DNA of 64,000 nt from Halanaerobium saccharolyticum (GTDB taxonomy: Bacteria > Bacillota > Halanaerobiia > Halanaerobiales > Halanaerobiaceae). The stretch lies in the NCBI RefSeq assembly GCF_004362045.1, contig NZ_SNWX01000001.1:141539-205538 (forward strand), in the 5' to 3' direction. Made by a program: the position numbers and the translations under genes. Below, one piece after another: positions 1-8,679 of this stretch (the first letter of the stretch is position 1; each line of letters opens with the position of its first letter). The notes under the pieces were generated by a model that worked only from the letters and a program-made list of their open reading frames with translations, searched no databases and was not told where the DNA came from.

Positions 1-1005
1 GGTGCCATAGATGGAATGTTAAATAAAGTGGACCGTTATTCTTATTTTATGTCTGCTTCTGAATATCAAGAAATGCAGCAGGAATATGAAGGTCATTACG
101 GTGGAATTGGAATTGTAATTACTATGAGAGATAATAAGCTGACAATTGTATCTCCAATTAAAAATACTCCTGGCGAAAGAGCTGGATTGAGAGCAGGAGA
201 TATAATTACTGCAATTAACGGCAAGAAAACTGCTGAGATGTCACAGATGAAAGCAGTAGATCTGATGCGCGGGAAAGAAGGTACAGATGTAACACTGACC
301 ATTTCCCGGGGAGATGAAGAACCATTTGATGTTAAAATTACTCGCGAAGATATAGAGGTTCCTTATGTAGAAAAAGAAATGAAAACTGAGAAAATTGGTT
401 ATATCAGTCTGGCTCAGTTTATTGAAAATGTGGGAACAAAGGTTGAAACTGCAGTTTCTGATTTGAAAGAGCAGGGTGCCCAGGGTATTATTCTTGACTT
501 AAGAAACAATCCAGGCGGTCTCTTAAATGAAGCAGTTAATGTTGCTTCAGTATTTTTAGAGGAAGGGGTTGTAGTTTCGGTCAGGCAAAAGGATAAGACT
601 GAAAGAATTTTAAAAGTTAATCAGGAGATTGAGTCACATCCAGAAATCCCATTAATTATTTTGATTAATAAAGGTTCTGCCAGTGCTTCGGAAATTGTGG
701 CAGGTGCTGTAAAAGATTATGATCGAGGTAAGTTAATTGGGACCACTACTTTTGGTAAAGGAGTTGTACAATCTGTAATCCCACTTAAGGACGGTTCTGC
801 AGTTAGTTTAACTACTGCCCGTTATTATACTCCTGATGGAAATTATATTCATGAAAAGGGAATTAAGCCCGATACAAAAGTGGAATTAGATATGGAAGCT
901 GTACAAAAAGACGGCAGTGATAATCAGCTGCAGAAGGCCATAGACGAAATGGAGAACATGATTTTTGTACGTGAGTTTCAGGATAAAAAGGCAGCAGGTC
1001 AATAA
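1..1005 (+). CDS. ctpA: C-terminal processing peptidase (S41), 5' end outside window
   Basis: Serine protease of the CtpA/Prc family (MEROPS S41), normally exported and acting on cell-envelope proteins. The frame is open from base 1 (GAIDG before the first Met at 16), so the N-terminus with its signal or membrane segment lies before the window. Numbering from the Met at 16: a PDZ domain covers about residues 29-105 (GGIGIVI, then AGLRAGDII), and the S41 core about 120-290. The SASASE motif and FGKG loop give the expected Ser223/Lys248 catalytic dyad, spaced 25 residues as in Prc. The sdaAB gene follows 39 bp later on the same strand. In many Firmicutes ctpA neighbours uvrB; here uvrB is about 28 kb away. 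Family assignment is secure; the physiological substrate is unknown. Confidence 0.93.
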   Translation, partial: GAIDGMLNKVDRYSYFMSASEYQEMQQEYEGHYGGIGIVITMRDNKLTIVSPIKNTPGERAGLRAGDIITAINGKKTAEMSQMKAVDLMRGKEGTDVTLTISRGDEEPFDVKITREDIEVPYVEKEMKTEKIGYISLAQFIENVGTKVETAVSDLKEQGAQGIILDLRNNPGGLLNEAVNVASVFLEEGVVVSVRQKDKTERILKVNQEIESHPEIPLIILINKGSASASEIVAGAVKDYDRGKLIGTTTFGKGVVQSVIPLKDGSAVSLTTARYYTPDGNYIHEKGIKPDTKVELDMEAVQKDGSDNQLQKAIDEMENMIFVREFQDKKAAGQ

Positions 1006-1044
1006 AGATCTGGAAAGACCATTAATATTTAGGAGCTGAATAAA

Positions 1045-1707
1045 ATGAGTATTTTTGAGATAATGGGACCGGCCATGATCGGTCCTTCCAGTTCTCATAC
1101 TGCTGGTGCTGCCAGAATTGGGAGAATGGCCAGACTCTTATTTGCGGATAAAATTGATCGAGCAGTTGTTAAACTGCATGGATCCTTTGCAGATACTGCG
1201 GTTGGACATGGAACTGATAGAGCAATTATTGGTGGTTTGCTGGGATTTTTACCTGATGATCAGCGGCTGCGCAGTTCTTTTGAGCTGGCAAAAAATAAAG
1301 GGATGGAATTCTCTTTAGAAGAGGTAAAATTAAGAGAGGTCCACCCCAATACAGCTCAGATTATACTGTATAATAAGGAAAAAGCTAAAAACTTAGAACT
1401 TGTTGCTTCTTCAATTGGCGGTGGGAGAATTAAAGTTACAGAAATAAACGGCAGTACTGTCGAATTAACAGGTAGAATGCCCACTCTCTGGATTCTACAC
1501 CAGGATCGTCCGGGCGAGGTTGGAATTATAACTTCTATTCTGGGCAGTTATAAAATCAATATTGCTTTTATGCAGGTTTATAGAAATCGAAAAGGTGATA
1601 TTGGATCCTGTATTATAGAGATGGATGATCAGCCCAATCAAGATGTGATTAAAGACCTGGAGAAATCTGAAGATATTTTTCAGGTTCGGTATTTACCCCG
1701 GATTTGA
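1045..1707 (+). CDS. sdaAB: L-serine dehydratase, iron-sulfur type, beta subunit
   Basis: Beta subunit of the two-subunit [4Fe-4S] L-serine dehydratase that deaminates L-serine to pyruvate and ammonia in the cytoplasm. The 220-residue length fits the split Bacillus/Clostridium type. The N-terminal motif GPSSSHTAGAARIG (about residues 12-25) is characteristic of the family, and an ACT domain, probably for serine binding, occupies about residues 148-220. The ATG is preceded by AGGAG at 1031-1035. The alpha subunit gene starts 10 bp after the stop, so the two are almost certainly cotranscribed and translated as partners. Confidence 0.95.
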   Translation: MSIFEIMGPAMIGPSSSHTAGAARIGRMARLLFADKIDRAVVKLHGSFADTAVGHGTDRAIIGGLLGFLPDDQRLRSSFELAKNKGMEFSLEEVKLREVHPNTAQIILYNKEKAKNLELVASSIGGGRIKVTEINGSTVELTGRMPTLWILHQDRPGEVGIITSILGSYKINIAFMQVYRNRKGDIGSCIIEMDDQPNQDVIKDLEKSEDIFQVRYLPRI

Positions 1708-1717
1708 GGTGGAATAT

Positions 1718-2590
1718 ATGGAATATGCTACAATAAAGGAGCTCGTCTCACTGGCTGCAGCTGCTGAGACTTCTATCTGGCAAATTGTACTTCAGGTTGA
1801 AGCTGAAGAGGAAGAAGTGACTGAGTCAGATGTAAGAAAATCAATGCTTACAAATTTAGAAGTGATGAAAGAGGCAGTTGATTATGGGCGCCAGAATAAT
1901 ATTCAGACCGGTGGTGGTCTGGTTGGAGATGAAGCTCTTAAGCTTGAAAAATACTTTGCTTCTACATCAGAAGCGGAACAGAATAATATTTACAACAAAA
2001 TAATAACTTATGCTCTGGCCACTGCAGAGGTTAATGCTGGCATGGGTAAGATTGTTGCCGGTCCGACTGCCGGGGCCAGCGGAATAGTCCCTGCTGTAGT
2101 CCTCTCAATTGGTGAATACAATAATTTGAGTGATCAGAAGCTGGTAGAGGCGCTGTTTACTGCCGCTGGACTGGGTTATGTTGTTTCCAAAAAAGCAACT
2201 CTGGCTGGTGCAGCCGGGGGGTGTCAGGCTGAATGTGGAGTCGGAGCTGCAATGGCTGCTGGAGCGGCTGTAGAACTCAGGGGCGGCAGCCCCCAGATGG
2301 CAGCTGATGCTTTTGCCATGGCTTTAAAAAACCTGCTGGGTTTAGTTTGTGACCCGGTGGCTGGACTGGTAGAAGTACCCTGTGTAAAACGAAATGCCTT
2401 TGCTGCTGCTCATGCCTATACAGCTTCGACAATGGCCCTGGCTGGAATTGAAAGTGTGATTCCGGCAGATGAGGTCATTATGGCAATGACAGAAATCGGG
2501 GATCAGATGCCGACCTGTCTTAAGGAAACCTCCCGTGGGGGACTGGCAGTAACTCCTACTGCCTTAAAGATTAAGGCAGATCTGCAGTAG
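1718..2590 (+). CDS. sdaAA: L-serine dehydratase, iron-sulfur type, alpha subunit
   Basis: Catalytic alpha subunit of the Fe-S L-serine dehydratase. The glycine/alanine-rich core contains GGCQAECGVGAAMAAG and, further on, LVCDPVAGLVEVPCVKRNAF; these cysteines are the likely ligands of the oxygen-labile [4Fe-4S] cluster. I place the start at ATG 1718 because GAGGTGG (1705-1711) lies at the right distance from it; a GTG in the same frame at 1709 overlaps that SD and is less likely. The product is about 290 residues, normal for a split alpha subunit. It pairs with sdaAB immediately upstream. Confidence 0.94.
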   Translation: MEYATIKELVSLAAAAETSIWQIVLQVEAEEEEVTESDVRKSMLTNLEVMKEAVDYGRQNNIQTGGGLVGDEALKLEKYFASTSEAEQNNIYNKIITYALATAEVNAGMGKIVAGPTAGASGIVPAVVLSIGEYNNLSDQKLVEALFTAAGLGYVVSKKATLAGAAGGCQAECGVGAAMAAGAAVELRGGSPQMAADAFAMALKNLLGLVCDPVAGLVEVPCVKRNAFAAAHAYTASTMALAGIESVIPADEVIMAMTEIGDQMPTCLKETSRGGLAVTPTALKIKADLQ

Positions 2591-2680
2591 AGGTGGAACA
2601 GACGGAAACATTTTAAAAAGTTGAATTATAAAGATTGAGTTAAAATAATTATAGTAACTAAATTTAACTTATAAATTATT

Positions 2681-2710
2681 AAGGGACAGCATTAAATAAT
2701 GCTGTCCCTT
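2681..2710. terminator. Bidirectional terminator between sdaAA and the HAD gene
   Basis: A perfect 13-14 bp inverted repeat (AAGGGACAGCATTA and its complement, 2-4 nt loop) lies between two convergent genes. It is AT-rich on both sides, so it can serve both strands; the T-tract is imperfect. Confidence 0.75.
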
Positions 2711-2733
2711 AAATAGTTAGTTTAGTTTTTGAC

Positions 2734-3567
2734 TTATAACTCCTCTTTCAATTCAGCCACACTTTCAAAAACATAATCATAATACTTTTGATCAGCATTC
2801 AGATCTTTTAAATCATCTCTTTTACTTTCACCACTCAAAACTAAAATCCCTGTAATTCCTGCCTCATGAGCCATTCTCATATCAGTATATAAGCGATCTC
2901 CTACCATAGCCAGCTCCGATTTTTTTAAATTAAATCTTTTTAAAATATATTCAACAGTAAGATTGGATGGTTTGCCCACAATTAAAGGTCTTTTACCTGT
3001 GGTGGCTGCCAGCAGTTCGATCATTGCACCTGTATCTGGTTGAGTTTTACCCCCACTTAAGGGACAGACCAGATCCGGATGAGTGGCTACATAATCAACA
3101 CCGGAGAGTATCAGCTCATGAGCATCCCAGAGTTTTTGATAGGTTAAGGTTTTATCAAAACCCAGGACTACATAGTCTACACTTTCTGCTTTTTCTTTAA
3201 TCTTTTCTTCTCCATTGACGATTTGATGGCCAAAACGTTCCATTTCTTTCCTTAAAGACTCTGTTCCTAAAAGATAAATTCTTTTCCCTTTCTTATCTCC
3301 CTCTTCTGCCAGATAAGAGGCAGTAATCTCACCGGAGTTAATAATTTTTTCAGCAGCAGCATCAATCTGCATTTGAGCCAGTTTTTGTTGATAATCAGCT
3401 CTATTTTTAGAAGAATTATTGGTTAAAAATATGTAATCCCTGTTTGTCTTTTCAAGTTTTTTTAGAAAATCAAGACTTCCCTCCAGTCTATCATTTTCCA
3501 GATAAATTGTCCCATCCATATCCAGCATAAAAAATTTAATTTTTTTTAGATCAATTAAATCACTCAT
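2734..3567 (-). CDS. HAD-superfamily hydrolase, subfamily IIA (NagD/p-nitrophenylphosphatase-like)
   Basis: Small-molecule phosphatase, cytoplasmic, 277 residues. HAD motif I is DMDGT (Asp16 nucleophile, Asp18), followed by the FLTNNSSK motif II region, the IIA cap domain, and motif III/IV GKP...MVGDRLYTDM near the C-terminus. This layout matches the NagD/YutF/AraL group, whose members dephosphorylate sugar phosphates or related metabolites; the specific substrate cannot be read from the sequence. The ATG is preceded on the minus strand by GGGG about 6 nt away. It is a single gene converging on sdaAA and sharing the terminator between them. Confidence 0.88.
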   Translation of the reverse strand: MSDLIDLKKIKFFMLDMDGTIYLENDRLEGSLDFLKKLEKTNRDYIFLTNNSSKNRADYQQKLAQMQIDAAAEKIINSGEITASYLAEEGDKKGKRIYLLGTESLRKEMERFGHQIVNGEEKIKEKAESVDYVVLGFDKTLTYQKLWDAHELILSGVDYVATHPDLVCPLSGGKTQPDTGAMIELLAATTGKRPLIVGKPSNLTVEYILKRFNLKKSELAMVGDRLYTDMRMAHEAGITGILVLSGESKRDDLKDLNADQKYYDYVFESVAELKEEL

Positions 3568-3698
3568 TTGGATCCCCTTTCAAAATTTAATTTTATATTA
3601 ATTGTCTCAAAAAATAAATATTTACCTTCTAAATTCTAGTATTAATTGATGTTAGTATTAATTTATCAGTACTTTTAAATAAATTCAAGTATTAAAGC

Positions 3699-3729
3699 AA
3701 AACCCGCCTGCAAAATGCAGCCGGGTTTT
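3699..3729 (-). terminator. Terminator after ugpB (copy 1)
   Basis: AAAACCC/GGGTTTT inverted repeat with a TGCA extension (one mismatch) and a 3-nt loop. On the minus strand it ends in TTTTGCTTT, which fits a Rho-independent terminator for the ugpA-ugpE-ugpB operon. Confidence 0.75.
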
Positions 3730-3758
3730 ATTAAAAAGTCTATTTGCTTTGCTTGAAC

Positions 3759-5054
3759 TTAATTATCAAATAACTCAGTATAGTCCTGAAGCACTTTATC
3801 AGCCTGACTGTCAGCCTTGTTTAGAGCTTCTTCGGCGGAAGAAACGCCAGTAAACGCTTCTTCTACAGCTGTATCAACAATATCTCTAATTTCAACAAAA
3901 TTACCCAGGAGTACACCATTAGCTGCTGGGGACTGAACTCCACTTAATACCTGCAGGAAGGCGGTCAGGTAGTTGGGATTATCACTAAACCAGCGGTTAT
4001 CCATTAGAGTTTTAACGGCTGCATTTGTAGCCGGGAAATATCCTGTATCTTTGTGCCACTGGATTGTTACATCAGTTGAGCTCAGATAGTCAAAGAATTC
4101 TACTACTGCAGCATATTCCTGATCACTGTGACCCTGCATTACCCAGAGGGATGCACCACCGATAACTGAATTACCAATTCCATAACCTTCAAAACGAGGA
4201 AGGAAGGTAGTTCCAACTTCAAAATCAGCAGTTTCCATAATTGAGCTTAGAGAAGAAGTTGACTGAATTAACATGGCAACTTCACCTGCCAGAAAATCCT
4301 GGTTGGCAGAGTATTCACGGCCGCCATAGGCGATAACACCTTTTTCTACCATGTCTGTCCAGCTGCTTAAAACCATTTTTGCAAAATCTCGATTGAGATA
4401 AACTTCAGTTGCTCTACCGCTGCGTCCATTATTATTGTTTGCATAAGGCTGATTATGATAAGCATGCATCTGTTCTAAAATCCAGGCAGGCCAGCCAAAA
4501 GAGAGACCATGGTTAGCTGCACCACTGTCGATTATCTGCATTCCCATTTTTTCGATATCGGCCCAGGTATCCGGAGCTTCCTTAATTCCGGCTGCTTCAA
4601 AAGCATCTTTGTTATAGTAGAGCATAGCTGTTGAGGAGTTAAAGGGCATAGAATAAAGCTTACCATCAATACTATAGTAGTTTAAAATAGGTTGAATAAC
4701 ACTGCCAAAATCAATTTTACCTTCTGCGATTTCATAAACGGGCACAATGGCTTCACTATCTAACATTGTCTGGGTACCTACTTCGTAAACCTGAATAATG
4801 TGGGGAGGATTACCCGAACGGACAGCAGAGATTCCCTGAGTTAGAGTTTCGGCATAACTGCCGGTAAATTGTGCTGTTACATTGATATTTGGGTGTTCTG
4901 CGTTAAATCCATCAACAATTTTCTGGACCGCTGCAGTCCGGCCGCCGCTCATCGCATGCCAGAATTCGAGTTCAATTGTTTGGGCAGAGACCATTCCTGC
5001 ACTGAGAGCAAAGAGAGTAACTAAAATTAAAATAGTAATTGTTTTTTTTAACAT
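3759..5054 (-). CDS. ugpB: ABC transporter solute-binding protein, UgpB-like (copy 1)
   Basis: Extracellular binding protein, 431 residues, family 1, closely resembling E. coli UgpB (sn-glycerol-3-phosphate/glycerophosphodiesters). A signal peptide (residues 1-24, ending VSA-QT) is visible. Blocks shared with UgpB are EFWHAMSGG, QVYEVGTQTM, PFNSSTAMLYYNKDAFEAAG, IGGASLWVMQG, WHKDTGYFPAT and the LGNFVEIRDIVD tail. It is the last gene of ugpA-ugpE-ugpB. The SD (AAGGAGG, 5098-5092) is 37 nt from the ATG and separated from it by a perfect hairpin. The paralogue at 23.0 kb shares the same motifs. Ligand specificity is by family only: it stands divergent from an oligosaccharide operon, so a sugar ligand is possible. 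Confidence 0.88.
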   Translation of the reverse strand: MLKKTITILILVTLFALSAGMVSAQTIELEFWHAMSGGRTAAVQKIVDGFNAEHPNINVTAQFTGSYAETLTQGISAVRSGNPPHIIQVYEVGTQTMLDSEAIVPVYEIAEGKIDFGSVIQPILNYYSIDGKLYSMPFNSSTAMLYYNKDAFEAAGIKEAPDTWADIEKMGMQIIDSGAANHGLSFGWPAWILEQMHAYHNQPYANNNNGRSGRATEVYLNRDFAKMVLSSWTDMVEKGVIAYGGREYSANQDFLAGEVAMLIQSTSSLSSIMETADFEVGTTFLPRFEGYGIGNSVIGGASLWVMQGHSDQEYAAVVEFFDYLSSTDVTIQWHKDTGYFPATNAAVKTLMDNRWFSDNPNYLTAFLQVLSGVQSPAANGVLLGNFVEIRDIVDTAVEEAFTGVSSAEEALNKADSQADKVLQDYTELFDN

Positions 5055-5060
5055 AAGTTT

Positions 5061-5086
5061 TCTTCACTTATTTGAATAAGTGAAGA
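5061..5086 (-). promoter_or_regulatory. Perfect hairpin between SD and start codon of ugpB
   Basis: TCTTCACTTATT and its exact complement (12 bp, 2-nt loop) lie between the SD at 5098-5092 and the ATG at 5054. Folding would bring SD and ATG to about 11 nt apart, a normal spacing; unfolded they are too far apart. I infer structure-assisted initiation. Confidence 0.65.
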
Positions 5087-5176
5087 TTACACCTCCTTAT
5101 TTTGATGAAAAATGAAGCTAAGTTAGATAACTAATTTTGTAATTGTTATTCAGCTTCCTGATTTAATTATTCTAGT

Positions 5177-5229
5177 CTCACCTCCAGCTATAAAGTGTTT
5201 TTTAAGTTCACCTTATTGATCCCTCCTTT
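5177..5229 (-). promoter_or_regulatory. Extra Shine-Dalgarno sequences in the ugpE-ugpB spacer
   Basis: The 199-nt spacer (5055-5253) contains GGAGGTGAG (5185-5177) and AAAGGAGGG (5229-5221) on the minus strand, neither followed by a useful gene start. An imperfect hairpin of about 44 nt (roughly 5114-5156) lies between them and the real SD. These could stabilise the mRNA end or lead short peptides. Confidence 0.45.
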
Positions 5230-5253
5230 GATAGAAAGCAATTTTAACTCTAG

Positions 5254-6081
5254 TTATTTATCCTGCTGCATGGCAAAACCTTCGACCAGACTTTTCTGCA
5301 GAGTTAAATAAACTAATAATGGTGGGATAACCCCCATTATTAGTGCTGCCATAATTACATTCCACTCCGGTTGGGCATCAGATGGGATCAGCATTTTAAG
5401 TCCAATCTGGACCACCCGCACCCGGGCACTGTTGGTAGTTACCAGCGGCCAGAGATATTGATTCCAGACCCAGATGAATTCGATAGTAAACAGGGCAACT
5501 ATGTTACTTTTAGAAAGAGGAATTAAAATTGACCAGAGAAATCTTAGTGGAGTAATACCATCCATCAGGCTGGCTTCCAGCAGTGATTCGGGAACTGTCA
5601 TATAGAACTGTTTAAATAGCAAAACTCCAGTTGCACTGGCGAAAAATGGAATAGTCAGCGCATAATAGGTATCCAGCCAGCCTAAATTGTCCATTAATTG
5701 ATAGGTGGGAACAATTCTGATCGGCAGCGGCAGCATGTGCGTAATCAAGATCATGATAAAAAGAATATTTTTGCCCGGGAAATTTCCGAAATAGACAAAG
5801 GCAAAGGCTGCCGAAAGTGAAAGTATAATTTTCCCAACTGCTGTGGTAATTGAAATAAAAGCACTGTTAAAAAGTAATTTGCCCATATTGGAACGCTGCC
5901 AGGCCTCCCGATAATTATTGAGCATATTGTCTCCAAACTGTAATTTTGGCGGAGAAGAATAAACTTCATCTATATTTAAGGTACTGACCATTAAGGCATA
6001 AATTATTGGAAATGAAACTAAAAATACAGAAATTATTAAAAATAGATGGATAAAAAGTGTTGTCGACTTTTTGCGCTTCAT
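5254..6081 (-). CDS. ugpE: ABC transporter permease, UgpE/MalG type (copy 1)
   Basis: Inner-membrane permease, 275 residues, with six predicted membrane segments. The EAA loop is ESLLEASLMDGITPLRFLWSILIPLS (about residues 173-198), the docking site for the ATPase. It pairs with UgpA encoded just upstream (15-nt gap) and delivers substrate from the UgpB-like protein encoded next. No ATPase gene is present in this operon, so a shared UgpC/MsmK-type ATPase elsewhere is required. The ATG has GGAGAG about 7 nt upstream. Confidence 0.88.
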   Translation of the reverse strand: MKRKKSTTLFIHLFLIISVFLVSFPIIYALMVSTLNIDEVYSSPPKLQFGDNMLNNYREAWQRSNMGKLLFNSAFISITTAVGKIILSLSAAFAFVYFGNFPGKNILFIMILITHMLPLPIRIVPTYQLMDNLGWLDTYYALTIPFFASATGVLLFKQFYMTVPESLLEASLMDGITPLRFLWSILIPLSKSNIVALFTIEFIWVWNQYLWPLVTTNSARVRVVQIGLKMLIPSDAQPEWNVIMAALIMGVIPPLLVYLTLQKSLVEGFAMQQDK

Positions 6082-6096
6082 TCTGAATTCTCTCCT

Positions 6097-6984
6097 TTAC
6101 TGATAGAATACTTTTTCGCCTGCATATTTAAACTGAATTACGGTGATTACTGCCACAAAAACAAAAAGAATAATTGACTGAGCCGAGGCATAACCGGTCC
6201 TCATACTTAAAAAAGCATCCCTAAATAATTTATAAGTGACTATATCTGTGGCCCGGGCCGGTCCCCCCTGAGTCAGCACATCTACAACTCCAAAAGTTAA
6301 AAAGAAGACCTGCAGAGTATTCATAATTAGCAGAAAAAATGTGATCGGCGAAATCAAAGGAAAAGTAATTCGCCAGAATTTTGTAAAAGGACTGGCTCCA
6401 TCAATATCGGCAGCTTCCAGTAAGGTTGGAGAAACATTCTGCAGAGCAGCAATAAAAAAGATAAAATTGTAGCCGAGCATCCGCCAGCTGGAAGCAATAA
6501 TAATCAGGGTGAAAGCTGCTGTCCCATTATTAATCCAGTTAAACTCAAGGGTGGTTATTAATTGTATATAATAGGACATAAGACCTACATTGGGATGCAT
6601 TAAAACTCCCCAGATGATTCCGGAGAAGGCAAAAGAAAAAGCAAAAGGCCAGATCAATAAACTCTTATAAATCTTTGCTCCTCTAATTTTTTTGTTGGTC
6701 ACTACAGCCAAAATCAGGGCAGAAGCAATAGAAATAAAGACAGTGACTGCTGTAAAAACAATTGAGCGGATTAAACTGTTCCAGTAGGCAGGTGAGGTTA
6801 AAAGCCGCTGGAAGTTTTCAAAACCAACATACATTTGTCTGTTGCCAAAGGGTGTGGAGCGAAAAAAGCTTAAGTAAAGTGACTCCAGGGAAGGATAGAT
6901 CAAAAAGAGTGTAACTATTGTTATTGATGGTGCAATTAAAAGGTAGGCTAGATATCGATATTTTTTAGCGAACTTACTGTTCAA
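6097..6984 (-). CDS. ugpA: ABC transporter permease, UgpA/MalF type (copy 1)
   Basis: First gene of the minus-strand Ugp-type operon; 295 residues with about six membrane segments. The EAA motif reads TLLEAADIDGASPFTKFWRITFPL (about 188-211) and the C-terminal half has LTQGGPARATD, typical of UgpA/MalF permeases. Start is TTG at 6984, supported by AGGGGGT 8 nt upstream on the minus strand. It diverges from the PL22-led oligosaccharide operon across a 455-bp spacer, so the two operons may share regulation, although I see no clear minus-strand promoter. Confidence 0.88.
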   Translation of the reverse strand: MNSKFAKKYRYLAYLLIAPSITIVTLFLIYPSLESLYLSFFRSTPFGNRQMYVGFENFQRLLTSPAYWNSLIRSIVFTAVTVFISIASALILAVVTNKKIRGAKIYKSLLIWPFAFSFAFSGIIWGVLMHPNVGLMSYYIQLITTLEFNWINNGTAAFTLIIIASSWRMLGYNFIFFIAALQNVSPTLLEAADIDGASPFTKFWRITFPLISPITFFLLIMNTLQVFFLTFGVVDVLTQGGPARATDIVTYKLFRDAFLSMRTGYASAQSIILFVFVAVITVIQFKYAGEKVFYQ

Positions 6985-7188
6985 TCTGATTACCCCCTAA
7001 AAGTAATAATATTATGAATTTTTAAAACAGAAAAAATAAATAGCAAACTCTAACTTTATATTTCTCTGTTAAAATTAAAAACCCTGCTTTCAAATAATAA
7101 GATTTAAATAAAATTTAATTTTTAAAGTGGAGTTAAAGCAGTTGGAAAAGAATTTTTTAAAATAATCAAACTATTTTCAAAATAACTC

Positions 7189-7217
7189 TTGCAAAAAGAT
7201 TAACAATCAGGTATAAT
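7189..7217 (+). promoter_or_regulatory. Sigma-70 type promoter of the PL22 operon
   Basis: TTGCAA (7189-7194), 17-nt spacer, TATAAT (7212-7217). The two LacI-type palindromes lie 75-130 nt downstream, which suits a roadblock or looping repressor. Confidence 0.75.
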
Positions 7218-7289
7218 AAAAACAACAATCAAATGAAGATAAAAACAAATAAACCAAAAGTAAAGCATTTGGTTTTATTTTTTAAACTT

Positions 7290-7305
7290 GATTAAGCGCT
7301 TTAGC
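7290..7305. promoter_or_regulatory. LacI-family operator 1
   Basis: GATTAAGCGCTTTAGC: a near-perfect palindrome centred on the CG step, as expected for LacI/GalR proteins. Its reverse complement matches operator 2 closely (both contain TTGCTWAAGCGCTTAATC). Likely bound by the LacI protein encoded at 20338-21390. Confidence 0.7.
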
Positions 7306-7330
7306 AAGATTCATATATTTTTTTAAATTT

Positions 7331-7346
7331 GCTTAAGCGCTTAATC
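7331..7346. promoter_or_regulatory. LacI-family operator 2
   Basis: GCTTAAGCGCTTAATC with a perfect 12-bp core TTAAGCGCTTAA (7333-7344). The centre lies about 41 bp (four helical turns) from operator 1, so two repressor dimers would bind on the same face of the DNA. Confidence 0.75.
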
Positions 7347-7439
7347 GGATGTGATCCAGCTGGATTGGGGAATAAAGAGAGTTATTTGAGTTATTTTTTA
7401 AAACCCGGCTGACTGGAGTTATTTTTAAGGAGGTGACAG

Positions 7440-8576
7440 ATGAAGAAAGGAAAAGTTTATAATTCAAAATTAAACAAAAGCAGAGACAAAGATACAGATG
7501 TTGAAGTTATTCGTTTAAATCATAAAGAGGGTAATACTGTGCGTCCCTATTTTACTCAACCTTTATTTTCGAATGATGGAGCATATCTTCTCACAGCTTC
7601 TGATCGAACTGGATCCTGGCAGCTCTATAATCTTGAAATAAAAACAGGTAAAATGACTCAGTTAACTGAGGAGAGTGATCTAAGTCCACTCACTGCCTGT
7701 CTGGATGGCCAAAAAATGAAAGCTTATTACTGGCAGGATAGAAGCCTAAAATCGGTTGATCTTTCTAATCTGAAGATAGAAGAAATATATCAGGTCCCTC
7801 AGGGTTTTCAGCCTTCCATACTTTCTTTGAGTTCTGATGGTAAATATCTTGATTTTTCTTATTCGGAAAAATTAAATCTGAGTACCGTTTCTGGTAGAAT
7901 TTATTCTGGGATGGAGGAGACATTTTATCAGCATCCAACCAGTGTAGTGATGAGAGTTGATACAGAAGAAAAATCAGCCCGGGCCATCTGGGGAGAGAGG
8001 AACTGGATTTCGCATGTGATTACCTCTCCTGTGGATAGTGATATTATAGTTTTCTGTCATGAAGGTCCCTGGCATCTGGTGCAGAGATTGTGGGTTGTAA
8101 ATGCAGTTACTCATCAGGTGCATCCACTTTTAGAACAGCAGAAACATTTTGAAAGAGCAGGTCATGAAATTTTTACTGCAAAAGGTAGAGTAGTAGCTCA
8201 ATATGGAAAACGATCTCAGCTGGAAGAAGACTGGAATAATGCGGATCTATTTATTAAGCCTGATGGCAGTTGTAAAGAAAAGTTTTCTTATCCCGGCCCC
8301 AAGCCAATGCATGTTCAGGTGAGTTCTGACGAAAAGTATGGGGTTGGGGATGGAGCTTATCTGAATCAGGACTTTAAAGCAGGAGATAAGTATATGTCTT
8401 TAATCAAGTATGAAGCCGGTCAGGCTAAGATGAAGCTTCTCTGTCGCCATGACAATTCCTGGGAGAGTCAGATTTCGCATCCTCATCCAGTATTTACCCC
8501 GGATGATCAAAATGTAGTTTTTAATTCAGATCGGGAAGGAAATGTTAATATTTATCTTGCTCCTGCTGATTGGTAA
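7440..8576 (+). CDS. ogl: Oligogalacturonate lyase family protein (PL22)
   Basis: Cytoplasmic beta-propeller lyase, 378 residues, without a signal peptide. In characterised PL22 enzymes Mn2+ is held by one His plus a Gln-x2-His-x-His cluster; here QISHPHP near the C-terminus supplies that cluster and GHEIF a preceding His. Family members cleave short oligogalacturonides by beta-elimination to unsaturated uronates. Repeated propeller strands (SNDGAYLLTASDR, SSDGKYLDFSYS, TPDDQNVVFNSDREG) are visible. It is the first gene of the operon, with SD AAGGAGGTGA 5 nt before the ATG. Given the neighbours (GH106-like enzyme, sulfatase, deacetylase) the true substrate could be a modified rhamnogalacturonan or another uronate-rhamnose oligosaccharide. 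Confidence 0.85.
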   Translation: MKKGKVYNSKLNKSRDKDTDVEVIRLNHKEGNTVRPYFTQPLFSNDGAYLLTASDRTGSWQLYNLEIKTGKMTQLTEESDLSPLTACLDGQKMKAYYWQDRSLKSVDLSNLKIEEIYQVPQGFQPSILSLSSDGKYLDFSYSEKLNLSTVSGRIYSGMEETFYQHPTSVVMRVDTEEKSARAIWGERNWISHVITSPVDSDIIVFCHEGPWHLVQRLWVVNAVTHQVHPLLEQQKHFERAGHEIFTAKGRVVAQYGKRSQLEEDWNNADLFIKPDGSCKEKFSYPGPKPMHVQVSSDEKYGVGDGAYLNQDFKAGDKYMSLIKYEAGQAKMKLLCRHDNSWESQISHPHPVFTPDDQNVVFNSDREGNVNIYLAPADW

Positions 8577-8679
8577 GCACTGGCTTAATTGCTAGTGGAG
8601 TCAGGAAACTTTTTTTGGAGTTTAAGCTCAATTAACTGAGGAGAATATAGGGAGGTGAGAATATCGGAGGTGATAATTT

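Larger units (their letters stand above)
6985..7439. other. Divergent intergenic region between ugpA and the PL22 operon
   Basis: 455 bp without a gene. It carries the plus-strand promoter (7189-7217) and two LacI-type palindromes (7290-7305, 7331-7346). I found no convincing -35/-10 pair for the minus strand. Confidence 0.7.
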
